Part shown: positions 1-6,402 of the stretch, piece by piece | Position numbering within the stretch: the first letter of the stretch is position 1 | Layout: every line of letters begins with the position of its first letter | Assembly (NCBI GenBank): GCA_029248825.1 | Contig: JAQWIP010000084.1 | Span: forward strand, 1-9,560 | Direction of reading: 5' to 3' | Origin: Alphaproteobacteria bacterium | GTDB lineage: Bacteria; Pseudomonadota; Alphaproteobacteria; RS24 | DNA length: 9,560 bases | Position numbers and translations under genes: made by a program | The notes under the pieces: generated by a model | The model's input: only the letters and a program-made list of their open reading frames with translations | Database searches by the model: none | Told to the model about the DNA's origin: nothing

Positions 1-1429
1 CCAAAATTGTGCCTAGCGCGCGATTATAGCCGGTATCAATGGCCATGATGGGCGCTTTGCCCGCCGCGATTTCTTCTCGGATACGCTCAAAAATCAGCAC
101 ATTGGCGTCGACGGCCATACCCACGGTCAACACGATGCCCGCAATACCCGGCAGCGTCAGCGTGGCTTGCAAGCCCGATAAGACCGCCATGATAAGCCCC
201 AAATTGGCCACAAGCGCGATATTGGCGTAAAGCCCAAACAAGTTATAGCTGATGATCATAAACACAATCACCGCCAAGAAACCGACGATAAGCGCGATGC
301 GCCCCGCCGCTACACTATCGGCACCCAGACCTGGGCCGACCGTGCGCTCTTCCAAAATCGTCATCGGCGCGGGCAAAGCACCGGCGCGCAAAAGAATGGA
401 AAGGTCATTGGCTTCTTGCACCGAGAAATTACCCGTGATCCGCCCTGCTCCGCCCAAAATGGCGGATTGAATAATCGGCGCGGAGATAATTTTCTCATCG
501 AGAACAATCGCGAAAGGCCGCCCGACATTGGCTTGTGTCACTTCGCCAAATTTCTTGGCTCCCACCGTATCAAAACGGAAGTTCACTTCGGGCGTATTGG
601 TTTGCGGGTCAAAGCCCACCGAAGCATCAACCAGCCGCTCGCCGCTTACCATGGCGCGACGACGAATAAGATACGGCACCGCCGGCTCGCTATCGGTGTA
701 ATGCACGCGCGCACCAGTTGGGGCGCGTTTGCCGTCGACGACCTCATAAGCGCTCATGCTTTGGTCGACCAGATGGAAGTTCAGCTTGGCGGTTTGGCCG
801 AGCAAGGCTTTCAAACGCTGCGGGTCATCGAGGCCTGGCACTTGCACCAGAATGCGCGTCTCCCCTTGGCGCTGAATGGTTGGCTCTGTGGTGCCAAGCT
901 CATCGACGCGGCGACGAATAATCTCAATCGACTGCTGCAAAGTGCGCGTGTTGCGCGCCGCAATCGCCTCTTCGGTGACTTTCAACTCAAAGGTCAGGTC
1001 TTGCGTGTTTTCCACATCCAAATCGACACCTTGGCTAAAGCCGCTGATGACATTGGCGGTAATCGGCTGCGACAGGCCTTGCAAAAGCGTTTTGGCTTTT
1101 TCCAAATCTTCCGCTTTGCGGATGGAAACAGTCACGCCGCCATTGATGCGCCCCAGCCCCGTATAGCCGACGCGCTCGCCGCGCAAAGCCAAACGCACGT
1201 CCGAGGTTAAGTCTTCCAACCGTTCGCGTTGCACCGAGTCCGTATCGACCGCCAGCAGCAAATGCGAGCCGCCTTGCAGGTCGAGACCGAGGTTTAACGT
1301 GCTGGTCGGTAAAATCTCCAGCATCGAGGCGCGGGTATTCTCACTCAAGAAATTTGGCAGTGAAAATAGAAAACCGAGGAATAGCACAAGGGCAATTCCA
1401 GCTATTTTGAGGCGTGAAAAATGCAGCAT
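1..1429 (-). CDS. secD: Protein translocase subunit SecD (3' end outside window)
   Basis: SecD works with SecF and YajC in the inner membrane, using the proton-motive force to help complete SecYEG-dependent export. The frame is open from an ATG at 1427-1429 to position 1, giving 476 residues with the C-terminus missing; SecD proteins not fused to SecF are usually a little over 500 residues. Visible parts: an N-terminal membrane segment (about residues 8-25); the conserved LGLDLQGGSHLLLAVD stretch (47-62); the periplasmic P1 region with IEIIRRRVDELGTTEP (168-183) and LVQVPGL (194-200); then the RND-type membrane region from about 375, including GMAVDANVLIFERIREE (437-453), whose Asp441 matches the membrane-embedded Asp of the family. 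It starts 9 bases after yajC with only a weak ribosome site, so coupled translation is likely. Stopping at residue 476 is a window-edge effect, not a broken gene. A fused SecDF cannot be excluded because the C-terminus is not visible. Confidence 0.97.
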   Translation of the reverse strand, partial: MLHFSRLKIAGIALVLFLGFLFSLPNFLSENTRASMLEILPTSTLNLGLDLQGGSHLLLAVDTDSVQRERLEDLTSDVRLALRGERVGYTGLGRINGGVTVSIRKAEDLEKAKTLLQGLSQPITANVISGFSQGVDLDVENTQDLTFELKVTEEAIAARNTRTLQQSIEIIRRRVDELGTTEPTIQRQGETRILVQVPGLDDPQRLKALLGQTAKLNFHLVDQSMSAYEVVDGKRAPTGARVHYTDSEPAVPYLIRRRAMVSGERLVDASVGFDPQTNTPEVNFRFDTVGAKKFGEVTQANVGRPFAIVLDEKIISAPIIQSAILGGAGRITGNFSVQEANDLSILLRAGALPAPMTILEERTVGPGLGADSVAAGRIALIVGFLAVIVFMIISYNLFGLYANIALVANLGLIMAVLSGLQATLTLPGIAGIVLTVGMAVDANVLIFERIREEIAAGKAPIMAIDTGYNRALGTIL

Positions 1430-1438
1430 AAGGCTCGC

Positions 1439-1762
1439 TTAATCCTTCTTGGACGGCTCGTTTTTACCACGAACAGAAATAATCATTGATTTAACCACTT
1501 TGACGCGCGCGCTTTCGCCGAAATCGACTTCCAGCTCGTCGTCGCCCACTTTCGCCACTTTGCCAATCAGCCCGCCTTGCGTGACCACAGTGTCATTGCG
1601 TTTGACCGAGGCAATCATCGCCGTATGTTCTTTTTGCCGACGCGATTGGGGCCGCAAAATCATGAAATAAATAATGCCAAATACCATCAACAGCGGGAAT
1701 AGCATTTCAAACAAAGCGGAACCGCCCGAAGCGGATTGGGCGTAAGCCGGTGAAATAAACAT
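1439..1762 (-). CDS. yajC: Preprotein translocase accessory subunit YajC
   Basis: YajC is a small inner-membrane protein that associates with SecD and SecF. This 107-residue product has the family's usual size and layout: a short N-terminal segment with SPAYAQS, one transmembrane helix (about 18-36, LFEMLFPLLMVFGIIYFMI), the family hallmark LRPQSRRQKEH (36-46) on the cytoplasmic side, and a small basic domain with VVTQGGLIGKV (59-69). The ATG at 1760-1762 is supported by AGGAG at 1769-1773 with a 6-base spacer. It is the first gene of a probable yajC-secD(-secF) unit and has a candidate promoter directly upstream. Assignment rests on the hallmark motif plus the secD neighbour. Confidence 0.96.
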   Translation of the reverse strand: MFISPAYAQSASGGSALFEMLFPLLMVFGIIYFMILRPQSRRQKEHTAMIASVKRNDTVVTQGGLIGKVAKVGDDELEVDFGESARVKVVKSMIISVRGKNEPSKKD

Positions 1763-1768
1763 GAGAAT

Positions 1769-1773
1769 CTCCT
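1769..1773 (-). promoter_or_regulatory. Ribosome binding site of yajC
   Basis: The minus strand reads AGGAG, a near-consensus Shine-Dalgarno core, 6 bases before the yajC ATG. It is the strongest ribosome site near the start of this unit and fixes the yajC start. Confidence 0.8.
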
Positions 1774-1789
1774 AGTGATCTTGCTCTGG

Positions 1790-1818
1790 ACTATACGCAA
1801 GATGTCGCGTTTGGCCAA
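1790..1818 (-). promoter_or_regulatory. Candidate sigma-70-type promoter for yajC-secD
   Basis: On the minus strand TTGGCC (1813-1818) acts as a -35 candidate, followed after exactly 17 bases by TATAGT (1790-1795) as the -10. Both resemble the alphaproteobacterial housekeeping consensus, in which the 5' TTG of the -35 is the best conserved part. Transcription would begin near 1783, giving a leader of about 20 bases that contains the AGGAG ribosome site. The position, in a 95-base gap after the lipoprotein gene, is what a separate yajC-secD promoter would need. This is read by eye, with no start-site data. Confidence 0.5.
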
Positions 1819-1838
1819 GCATTTCTGCTTGATTGGCC
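1813..1838. repeat. Imperfect inverted repeat between lipoprotein gene and yajC
   Basis: The plus strand reads GGCCAAGC, then ATTTCT, then GCTTGATTGGCC. The arms pair as GGCC/GGCC and AAGC/GCTT with a 4-base GATT bulge on one side and a 6-base loop. On the transcribed (minus) strand no T-run follows, so it is a poor intrinsic terminator for the lipoprotein gene. One arm contains the -35 candidate of yajC, so an operator role is possible but unproven. A run of seven T on the plus strand (1853-1859) lies too far away to complete a plus-strand terminator. Confidence 0.35.
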
Positions 1839-1857
1839 GCTATTTAGACGGGTTTTT

Positions 1858-2847
1858 TTAAATCAAAGACTTGGGGTTCACCGCCCGCGTGCCTTTGCGA
1901 ACCTCAAAGTGGACTTGCGGCTGGTCGACGCTGCCCGTCTGCCCCACTTCGGCGATAGATTGCCCCTGTTTCACCCGCTCGCCCGGCTTCACCAAAAACT
2001 TAGAGGCATGCGCATAAGCCGTCACCCAGCCCTCGCCGTGGCGCACCAAAAGCAGATTGCCATAGCCGCGCAATTCATTGCCGACATAGACCACAACGCC
2101 ATTTTCCGCCGCCTTAATGGGCGTGCCAGCGCGCGCCGCAATGTTAATGCCATCATTGTGCAGCCCGTTGGGCTTGGTGCCGAAGTTGGAAATCACCCGC
2201 CCCTGCACAGGCACTTGAAAGCGGCCCACTCGACGCGGCGCGCTCGGCAAGGCGGCGCGTTTGGCTGGTTTGCGGCTGGCGATTTTTTTCGTCCGCGGTT
2301 TGACAGACTTGCTATCCGGCAGATTGCCAGAGCGACGCGCCACGCGTCCGGCGCGCTCATCTGGCACTTGCAGCTTTTGGCCAATTTGAATGCCATAGGG
2401 TTTAGAGATTTGGTTCAAAGACGCCAAGGTCGAGACATCGGTATTATATTGGCGCGAGATGGCGTAGAGCGTTTCTTTGGCGCGCACCTTATGGAAGGCC
2501 TGCACGGGCAGTTTAATCTTCGCCCCTGCCGCCAAGCGATATGGCGGGCGGGCTTTATTGACCTCCAGTAGCGCGCGCAGTGGCACTTTATGGCGCAGCG
2601 ATATCTTATAATAGGTGTCGCCTTTTCGCACACTTAGGCTGCCCTTGGAGGCCACGGGCGAGGCGCGCGCGCGGCGCTCTCGGCGCACCATATCGAAAAA
2701 GCCAAAGCCCTTGGCCTCGGTTTGCTTACTATACCATTTCGCGGGCAAAGGCGCGCAGGCGGCCAGCAAGGCGAAAACCACGAGGCTCAAGCCGATGGGA
2801 GAGGCTCGCTTGGGAAGCGCAACGCAGATTTGATTTTGTCGCTTCAT
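1858..2847 (-). CDS. LysM-LysM-LytM lipoprotein, NlpD/DipM-like, degenerate M23 active site
   Basis: Predicted 329-residue envelope lipoprotein that binds peptidoglycan. It has an N-terminal signal segment (18-30) with the lipobox LLAAC and acylation at Cys31; Ala at the next position suggests outer-membrane sorting by the E. coli rule. Two LysM domains follow (about 71-114 and 118-162), then a Lys/Arg/Ser/Pro-rich basic linker (164-208) and a C-terminal LytM (M23) domain (209-329). The domain keeps GTPIKA, GYGNLLLVRHG and VHFEVR, but the zinc ligands His and Asp of the HxGxD motif are Asn231 and Asn235, and the first His of HxH is Gln311; His280 and His313 remain. That pattern is known from NlpD, EnvC and DipM, which activate cell-wall amidases instead of cutting peptidoglycan themselves. 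Amidase activation at the division site is therefore the inferred role. The gene starts 13 bases after surE with a weak ribosome site. NlpD- versus DipM-type naming is uncertain. Confidence 0.92.
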   Translation of the reverse strand: MKRQNQICVALPKRASPIGLSLVVFALLAACAPLPAKWYSKQTEAKGFGFFDMVRRERRARASPVASKGSLSVRKGDTYYKISLRHKVPLRALLEVNKARPPYRLAAGAKIKLPVQAFHKVRAKETLYAISRQYNTDVSTLASLNQISKPYGIQIGQKLQVPDERAGRVARRSGNLPDSKSVKPRTKKIASRKPAKRAALPSAPRRVGRFQVPVQGRVISNFGTKPNGLHNDGINIAARAGTPIKAAENGVVVYVGNELRGYGNLLLVRHGEGWVTAYAHASKFLVKPGERVKQGQSIAEVGQTGSVDQPQVHFEVRKGTRAVNPKSLI

Positions 2848-2860
2848 CCCAAAGTCTATC

Positions 2861-3643
2861 CTAAAATAATTTCGCCAATTTCTTTGTCAAAGACGCACTC
2901 GTATGATCCATATGCAGCGGCGTGATGGAAATATCGCCTTGCATAATCGCCTCAATATCCGTGCCCTTATGGGGCGTGCTGAGGGCGCGCTCGAAACGAT
3001 ACCAAAAATATGTATTGCCATGCGGCTCGGTGCGCGCCTCTAAGCCCAAAATGCGTTTGTCGCGCAAGCCCTGTTTGGTAATGCGGATTTTCGGCTTTTG
3101 GCTCGGCTCAATATCGGGGAAGTTAATATTTATCAAAGTCCCTTTTTGCCAGTCGAGCTTGAGCAGGTTTCGAATAATCGCCGGCGCGTATTTTTCCGCC
3201 ACCTCAAACTTGGGCAGGTAAGCGCCAATCGGGTCGGCGAAGTTAATCGCTTGGCTCATGGCGATAGATGGAATGCCCAAGAGCGTGCCTTCTTTGGCCA
3301 CGGCCACTGTGCCAGAATAGCTGACGTCTTCGGCGATATTTTGGCCGAAGTTGACGCCCGACAAAATGAGGTCGGGCAATTTATCTTTCATCAAATGGCG
3401 CGTTGCCACCATCACGCAATCGGTGGGCGTGCCGGTAATCGCAAAGCGGCGGGGGCCGAGTTTCTTCATCCGCAGAGGTTTCGATAGGCTTAGCGAATGG
3501 CTCGCACCGCTCATCTCTTCGGCAGGAGCGACCACCCAAACGTCATCCGACAGCGCCTTGGCAATTTTAGTCGTCGTCTTAATACCAGGGGCATTAATGC
3601 CATCATCATTGCTGACCAGAATACGGCCTACGGGTTTACCCAT
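2861..3643 (-). CDS. surE: 5'/3'-nucleotidase SurE
   Basis: SurE is a metal-dependent cytoplasmic nucleotidase that removes phosphate from nucleoside monophosphates (and short polyphosphate in some members), linked to survival in stationary phase. The 260-residue length is normal. The family signature ILVSNDDGINAPG is at 8-20, with metal-binding Asp13 and Asp14; Ser45 lies in SGASHSLS (45-52), and Asn98 in SGVNFGQNIAEDVSYSGTVAVA (95-116). TGTPTDCV (70-77) is also typical. The ATG at 3641-3643 has a strong GAGGTG ribosome site and lies 12 bases after serS. In many alphaproteobacteria pcm (protein L-isoaspartate methyltransferase) follows surE; here the LytM lipoprotein gene follows directly. 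Confidence 0.97.
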   Translation of the reverse strand: MGKPVGRILVSNDDGINAPGIKTTTKIAKALSDDVWVVAPAEEMSGASHSLSLSKPLRMKKLGPRRFAITGTPTDCVMVATRHLMKDKLPDLILSGVNFGQNIAEDVSYSGTVAVAKEGTLLGIPSIAMSQAINFADPIGAYLPKFEVAEKYAPAIIRNLLKLDWQKGTLININFPDIEPSQKPKIRITKQGLRDKRILGLEARTEPHGNTYFWYRFERALSTPHKGTDIEAIMQGDISITPLHMDHTSASLTKKLAKLF

Positions 3644-3650
3644 GTGTCTT

Positions 3651-3656
3651 CACCTC
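3651..3656 (-). promoter_or_regulatory. Ribosome binding site of surE, touching the serS stop
   Basis: The minus strand reads TAGAGGTG, in which the last base of the serS TAG is the first base of GAGGTG, the Shine-Dalgarno sequence of surE, 7 bases before its ATG. Ribosomes ending serS would clear or reuse this site, suggesting coupled translation of the two genes. Confidence 0.75.
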
Positions 3657-4927
3657 TACTTTTTCGGCTCTATTTTGGTTTGACCACCCATATAGGGTTG
3701 TAAAACCTCAGGGATGGAAATCGAGCCATCCGCGTTTATATAATTTTCTAGCACCGCCACCAATGTGCGCCCCACGGCCAGTCCCGAGCCATTGAGCGTA
3801 TGCACATAATGCGTGGTTTTTTCGCCATCCCCACGATAGCGCGCGTTCATTCGACGGCCTTGGAAATCGCCGCAATAGGATACGCTGGAAATCTCGCGAT
3901 AGGCGTTTTGCCCCGGCAACCAGACTTCGAGGTCATAGGTTTTGCGCGCGCCAAAGCCCACATCGCCGCTGCAAAGCTGCACCACGCGATAGGCCAGCCC
4001 CAAGCGTTTCAGCACTTCTTCAGCGCATTTTGTCTTGCGTTCCAACTCGGCTTCGCCGCTTTGCGCATCGACGATGCTGACCAATTCGACTTTCGAGAAT
4101 TGATGCAGACGGATCATGCCACGCGTATCGCGCCCTGCCGAGCCAGCTTCCGAGCGGAAGCATTGGGTCAGGGCTGTCATGCGTATCGGCAGCGCCACGG
4201 CATCGGTAATTTGCTCGCGCACGATATTGGTCAAGGTCACTTCCGAGGTGGAGGTCAGCCAAAACCCCTCTTGCGTGCGGAACATATCTTCGCTGAATTT
4301 TGGCAATTGGCCAGTGCCGAACATCGCATCATCGCGCACCAAAACCGGCACGCTCATTTCAGTGTAGCCAAATTCTTGCACGTGCAAATCGAGCATAAAA
4401 TTGCCAAGCGCGCGCTCCAGTCGCGCCAGCTGGTCGCGCAAGACGACAAACCGCGCGCCCGATAAAGCCGCCGCCGTTTCAAAATCCATACCCAAGGCTT
4501 CGCCAATTTCGAAATGTTCTTTCTCGCCGGGCTTCGGCTCGCCGCTTTTGCGCAGCTCCACATTGTCGCTCTCATCGGCGCCCAATGGCACATCGTCGAA
4601 TAGCGTATTGGGCAGCACGGCCAGCATGGCGTTCAACTCTTGGCTGAGAGTGCGCTCGGCTTCTTCGGCCTGTTGCAGACTATCTTTCAGGCCGGCCACT
4701 TCTTCTAGCAAGCGCTGCGCTTCTGCCTCATCGCCCTGCCCTTTGGCTTGGCCAATTTTCTTGGAGGCCTCATTGCGTTTGGTTTGCAACTCTTGCGCCA
4801 CGCCAATGGCACTGCGGCGCGCGTCATCCTTGGCCAGCAAGTCCGACGATTGGGGGGCGAGCTTGCGCTTTTCTAGGCCAACATCAAAGGCGGCGGGGTC
4901 GTTTCGTATGGCATTTATATCGTGCAT
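3656..4927 (-). CDS. serS: Seryl-tRNA synthetase
   Basis: Class II aminoacyl-tRNA synthetase that activates serine with ATP and charges tRNA-Ser (also tRNA-Sec where present). The 423-residue length is normal. Residues 1-105 form the N-terminal tRNA-binding helical arm, rich in Glu/Lys/Gln (LQTKRNEASKKIG, EEVAGLKDSLQQAEEAERTL). The catalytic core has motif 2 at 256-280 (CFRSEAGSAGRDTRGMIRLHQFSKV), the conserved YREISSVS...DFQGRRMNARYR stretch (343-365), and motif 3 at 379-396 (NGSGLAVGRTLVAVLENY). The serine-binding loop reads LTSTSEVTLTN (224-234), where LIPTAEVPLTN is more usual; the Thr and Glu of the TxE motif remain. The ATG at 4925-4927 gives the usual MHDINAIRNDP start. It lies 94 bases after tatC, so it may have its own promoter while also receiving tat read-through. 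Confidence 0.98.
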   Translation of the reverse strand: MHDINAIRNDPAAFDVGLEKRKLAPQSSDLLAKDDARRSAIGVAQELQTKRNEASKKIGQAKGQGDEAEAQRLLEEVAGLKDSLQQAEEAERTLSQELNAMLAVLPNTLFDDVPLGADESDNVELRKSGEPKPGEKEHFEIGEALGMDFETAAALSGARFVVLRDQLARLERALGNFMLDLHVQEFGYTEMSVPVLVRDDAMFGTGQLPKFSEDMFRTQEGFWLTSTSEVTLTNIVREQITDAVALPIRMTALTQCFRSEAGSAGRDTRGMIRLHQFSKVELVSIVDAQSGEAELERKTKCAEEVLKRLGLAYRVVQLCSGDVGFGARKTYDLEVWLPGQNAYREISSVSYCGDFQGRRMNARYRGDGEKTTHYVHTLNGSGLAVGRTLVAVLENYINADGSISIPEVLQPYMGGQTKIEPKK

Positions 4928-4966
4928 GTGCAGCTCGTCTAAATCGGGTTCGGTTTGTCACTTACT

Positions 4967-4996
4967 GGTATAAAAGGCGTTGCGCGCAAATGCCAG
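4967..4996 (-). promoter_or_regulatory. Possible weak promoter for serS-surE-lipoprotein unit
   Basis: In the 94-base gap between tatC and serS the minus strand has CTGGCA (4991-4996), an 18-base spacer, and TATACC (4967-4972). Each hexamer matches the sigma-70 consensus at about four of six positions. The -35 overlaps the 10-base palindrome GCCTCGAGGC (4996-5005) by one base. No good intrinsic terminator follows tatC. A weak call, made because this is the only room for a promoter ahead of serS. Confidence 0.3.
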
Positions 4997-5021
4997 CCTC
5001 GAGGCAGGGTTTTGAAAAACT

Positions 5022-5819
5022 TTACGAGGTGGCCTCGGGGTTTTTGCTTTGCATGGCCGCAACGCAAAGAATGGATATCTCATACAGCAGCAACGTCGGC
5101 ACGCCCAAACCAATTTGGCTGATTAAATCGGGCGGCGTTAAAATCGCCGCCACGGCAAACACCAGCACAATCGCATAGCGGCGTTTCTCGCGCAGGCCTT
5201 GCGCCGTCACCAAGCCGATGCGCCCGAGCAGCGTTAAAATGACGGGCAGTTGAAAACACAGGCCAAAGGCCAGCATCAACACCATGGTGAACGATAAATA
5301 TTCGCTCACCCGATTGACCATTTTGACTTGCAGGTTTTCTTGCGCGCCCGTGACTTGCATCGAGAGGAAAAACTCGAGCGCCATCGGCATCACCAAAAAG
5401 AAAACCAAAGACGCGCCCAAGGCAAATAAAATCGGCGAGGCAATCAGATAAGGCAAAAACGCGCCGCGCTCATTTTGATAGAGACCGGGCGCGATGAACC
5501 GATAGAGTTGAAACGCCACCAAGGGAAAAGCCAAAAACAGCCCTGCGAACATCGACAATTTTATTTGCGTGAAAAAGAACTCATGCGGCGCCGTGTAAAT
5601 TAATTCCAACGCGCCTTGCGGCCCCGCCGCTTGCTCGAACGGCCATAATAAAAACGTAAAAATCTCGCTGGCAAAAAACATGCATATAGCAAAAGCCACC
5701 GCAAAAGCGGCCACAGCCCAAAGCAGCCGATTGCGCAATTCCACCAGATGGGACAGTAGCGTCATGTCGCCACCTTCCAGCGTCTCTTGCGTGTCGGCTT
5801 TCAAGCTCGCCTTGGCCAT
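5022..5819 (-). CDS. tatC: Twin-arginine translocase subunit TatC
   Basis: TatC is the six-helix inner-membrane core of the Tat translocase. With TatB it recognises twin-arginine signal peptides of folded proteins and recruits TatA. The 265-residue protein has the conserved cytoplasmic N-terminal HLVELRNRL (24-32), six hydrophobic stretches (about 33-54, 82-106, 122-150, 172-194, 215-229, 238-256), and the first cytoplasmic-loop motif RFIAPGLYQNERGAFLP (107-123), with Glu117 at the position of the signal-peptide-binding Glu103 of E. coli. FGLCFQLPVIL (185-195) has Gln where E. coli has Glu170; Glu or Gln is accepted there in the family. Its ATG overlaps the tatB stop by one base (TAATG), with AAGGG as ribosome site, so translation is coupled to tatB. 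The C-terminus PEATS is short and cytoplasmic. Confidence 0.98.
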   Translation of the reverse strand: MAKASLKADTQETLEGGDMTLLSHLVELRNRLLWAVAAFAVAFAICMFFASEIFTFLLWPFEQAAGPQGALELIYTAPHEFFFTQIKLSMFAGLFLAFPLVAFQLYRFIAPGLYQNERGAFLPYLIASPILFALGASLVFFLVMPMALEFFLSMQVTGAQENLQVKMVNRVSEYLSFTMVLMLAFGLCFQLPVILTLLGRIGLVTAQGLREKRRYAIVLVFAVAAILTPPDLISQIGLGVPTLLLYEISILCVAAMQSKNPEATS

Positions 5820-6163
5820 TACGCCTTCCCTTTCGGCTTTTTGGCTTTCTTTTTTCCCGCATTTTTAGAGGGGGCTTTTTTAGAAGAGGGCTTTTTAGGA
5901 GAAGATTTTTTAGAGGTAGCAAATAGGTCTGGCGTGCCGACATCTTCGACAAACTCATGTTTGGAAAGCCGCTCTATTTCTGCGCGCGCCTCTAACTCAT
6001 CCGACATAACGCTAACTTGGCCGCGAAATTCGGCGGCGATGTCGCGCGCTTTGGCCACATATTGGCCGAGCGTGCGTAACATCGTCGGCAACTCGCGCGG
6101 GCCGACTACCAGCAGCGTCACAATGCCGAGAACCAGCATTTCGGTCCAGCCAATGTCAAACAC
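5819..6163 (-). CDS. tatB: Twin-arginine translocase subunit TatB, lysine-rich tail
   Basis: TatB forms the signal-peptide receptor with TatC in the inner membrane. The start MFDIGWTEMLVLGIVTLLVVGPRELP is the family hallmark: Glu8 within the membrane helix (about 5-20), then the GPRELP hinge (21-26) and an amphipathic helix (27-50). The gene begins with GTG (6161-6163), 11 bases after tatA, with GGAG 6 bases upstream. At 114 residues it is short for TatB. The last 30 residues (85-114) are a low-complexity Lys/Ser/Pro/Ala tail holding 14 lysines, in a region of T-rich plus-strand runs. Order tatA-tatB-tatC is the standard alphaproteobacterial arrangement. Confidence 0.96.
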   Translation of the reverse strand: MFDIGWTEMLVLGIVTLLVVGPRELPTMLRTLGQYVAKARDIAAEFRGQVSVMSDELEARAEIERLSKHEFVEDVGTPDLFATSKKSSPKKPSSKKAPSKNAGKKKAKKPKGKA

Positions 6164-6174
6164 GCGCGGCTCCG

Positions 6175-6387
6175 CTATTTCTTTTTGGATTTAGGTTTAA
6201 CCGCTTCGCCTTCGATGGTTTTGCTATCTGGCGTTTCGTCTTCTTCTTGCGTGCCTTCGCGCAAGCCTTGACGAAAGCTTGTGATGCCGCGTGCCACATC
6301 GCCCATCAACGACGAGATGCGTCCGCGACCGAACAGTAAAATCAGTAAAACGGCAACAACGACAATTTGAACCCAGCTAATGCCCAT
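6175..6387 (-). CDS. tatA: Twin-arginine translocase pore subunit TatA
   Basis: TatA oligomerises around substrate-loaded TatBC to let folded proteins cross the inner membrane. The 70-residue product has a short membrane helix (about 5-19, WVQIVVVAVLLILLF) with polar Gln7, the FG hinge (19-20), and an amphipathic helix RGRISSLMGDVARGITSFRQGLREG (21-45) with the phenylalanine typical of the family. The acidic-then-basic tail ends in KPKSKKK. The ATG at 6385-6387 follows AAGGGG (6395-6400) with a 7-base spacer. It lies 15 bases after the ABC ATPase gene and 11 before tatB, so all three are probably co-transcribed. TatA is distinguished from TatB by its shorter length and the absence of the GP(R/E)ELP hinge. 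Confidence 0.97.
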   Translation of the reverse strand: MGISWVQIVVVAVLLILLFGRGRISSLMGDVARGITSFRQGLREGTQEEDETPDSKTIEGEAVKPKSKKK

Positions 6388-6402
6388 GAGAAAACCCCTT
6401 TT

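Noticed and set aside
416..1210. Long plus-strand open frame of 264 codons
   Set aside because: It is antisense to secD, has no recognisable domain, and long antisense frames are expected opposite a GC-biased gene.
1909..2571. Plus-strand open frame of 220 codons
   Set aside because: Antisense to the LysM/LytM lipoprotein gene, which has clear domains in the minus-strand frame; the His/Arg-rich antisense product resembles no known family.
3800..4465. Plus-strand open frame of 221 codons
   Set aside because: Fully antisense to serS, whose motifs 2 and 3 and flanks are intact on the minus strand; no family features in the plus-strand frame.
4991..5010. Palindrome GCCTCGAGGC and nearby TGCC...GGCA after tatC as a Rho-independent terminator
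   Set aside because: On the transcribed minus strand the stem is followed by TGGCATTTGCG, with no T-run; the T-run is on the wrong side.
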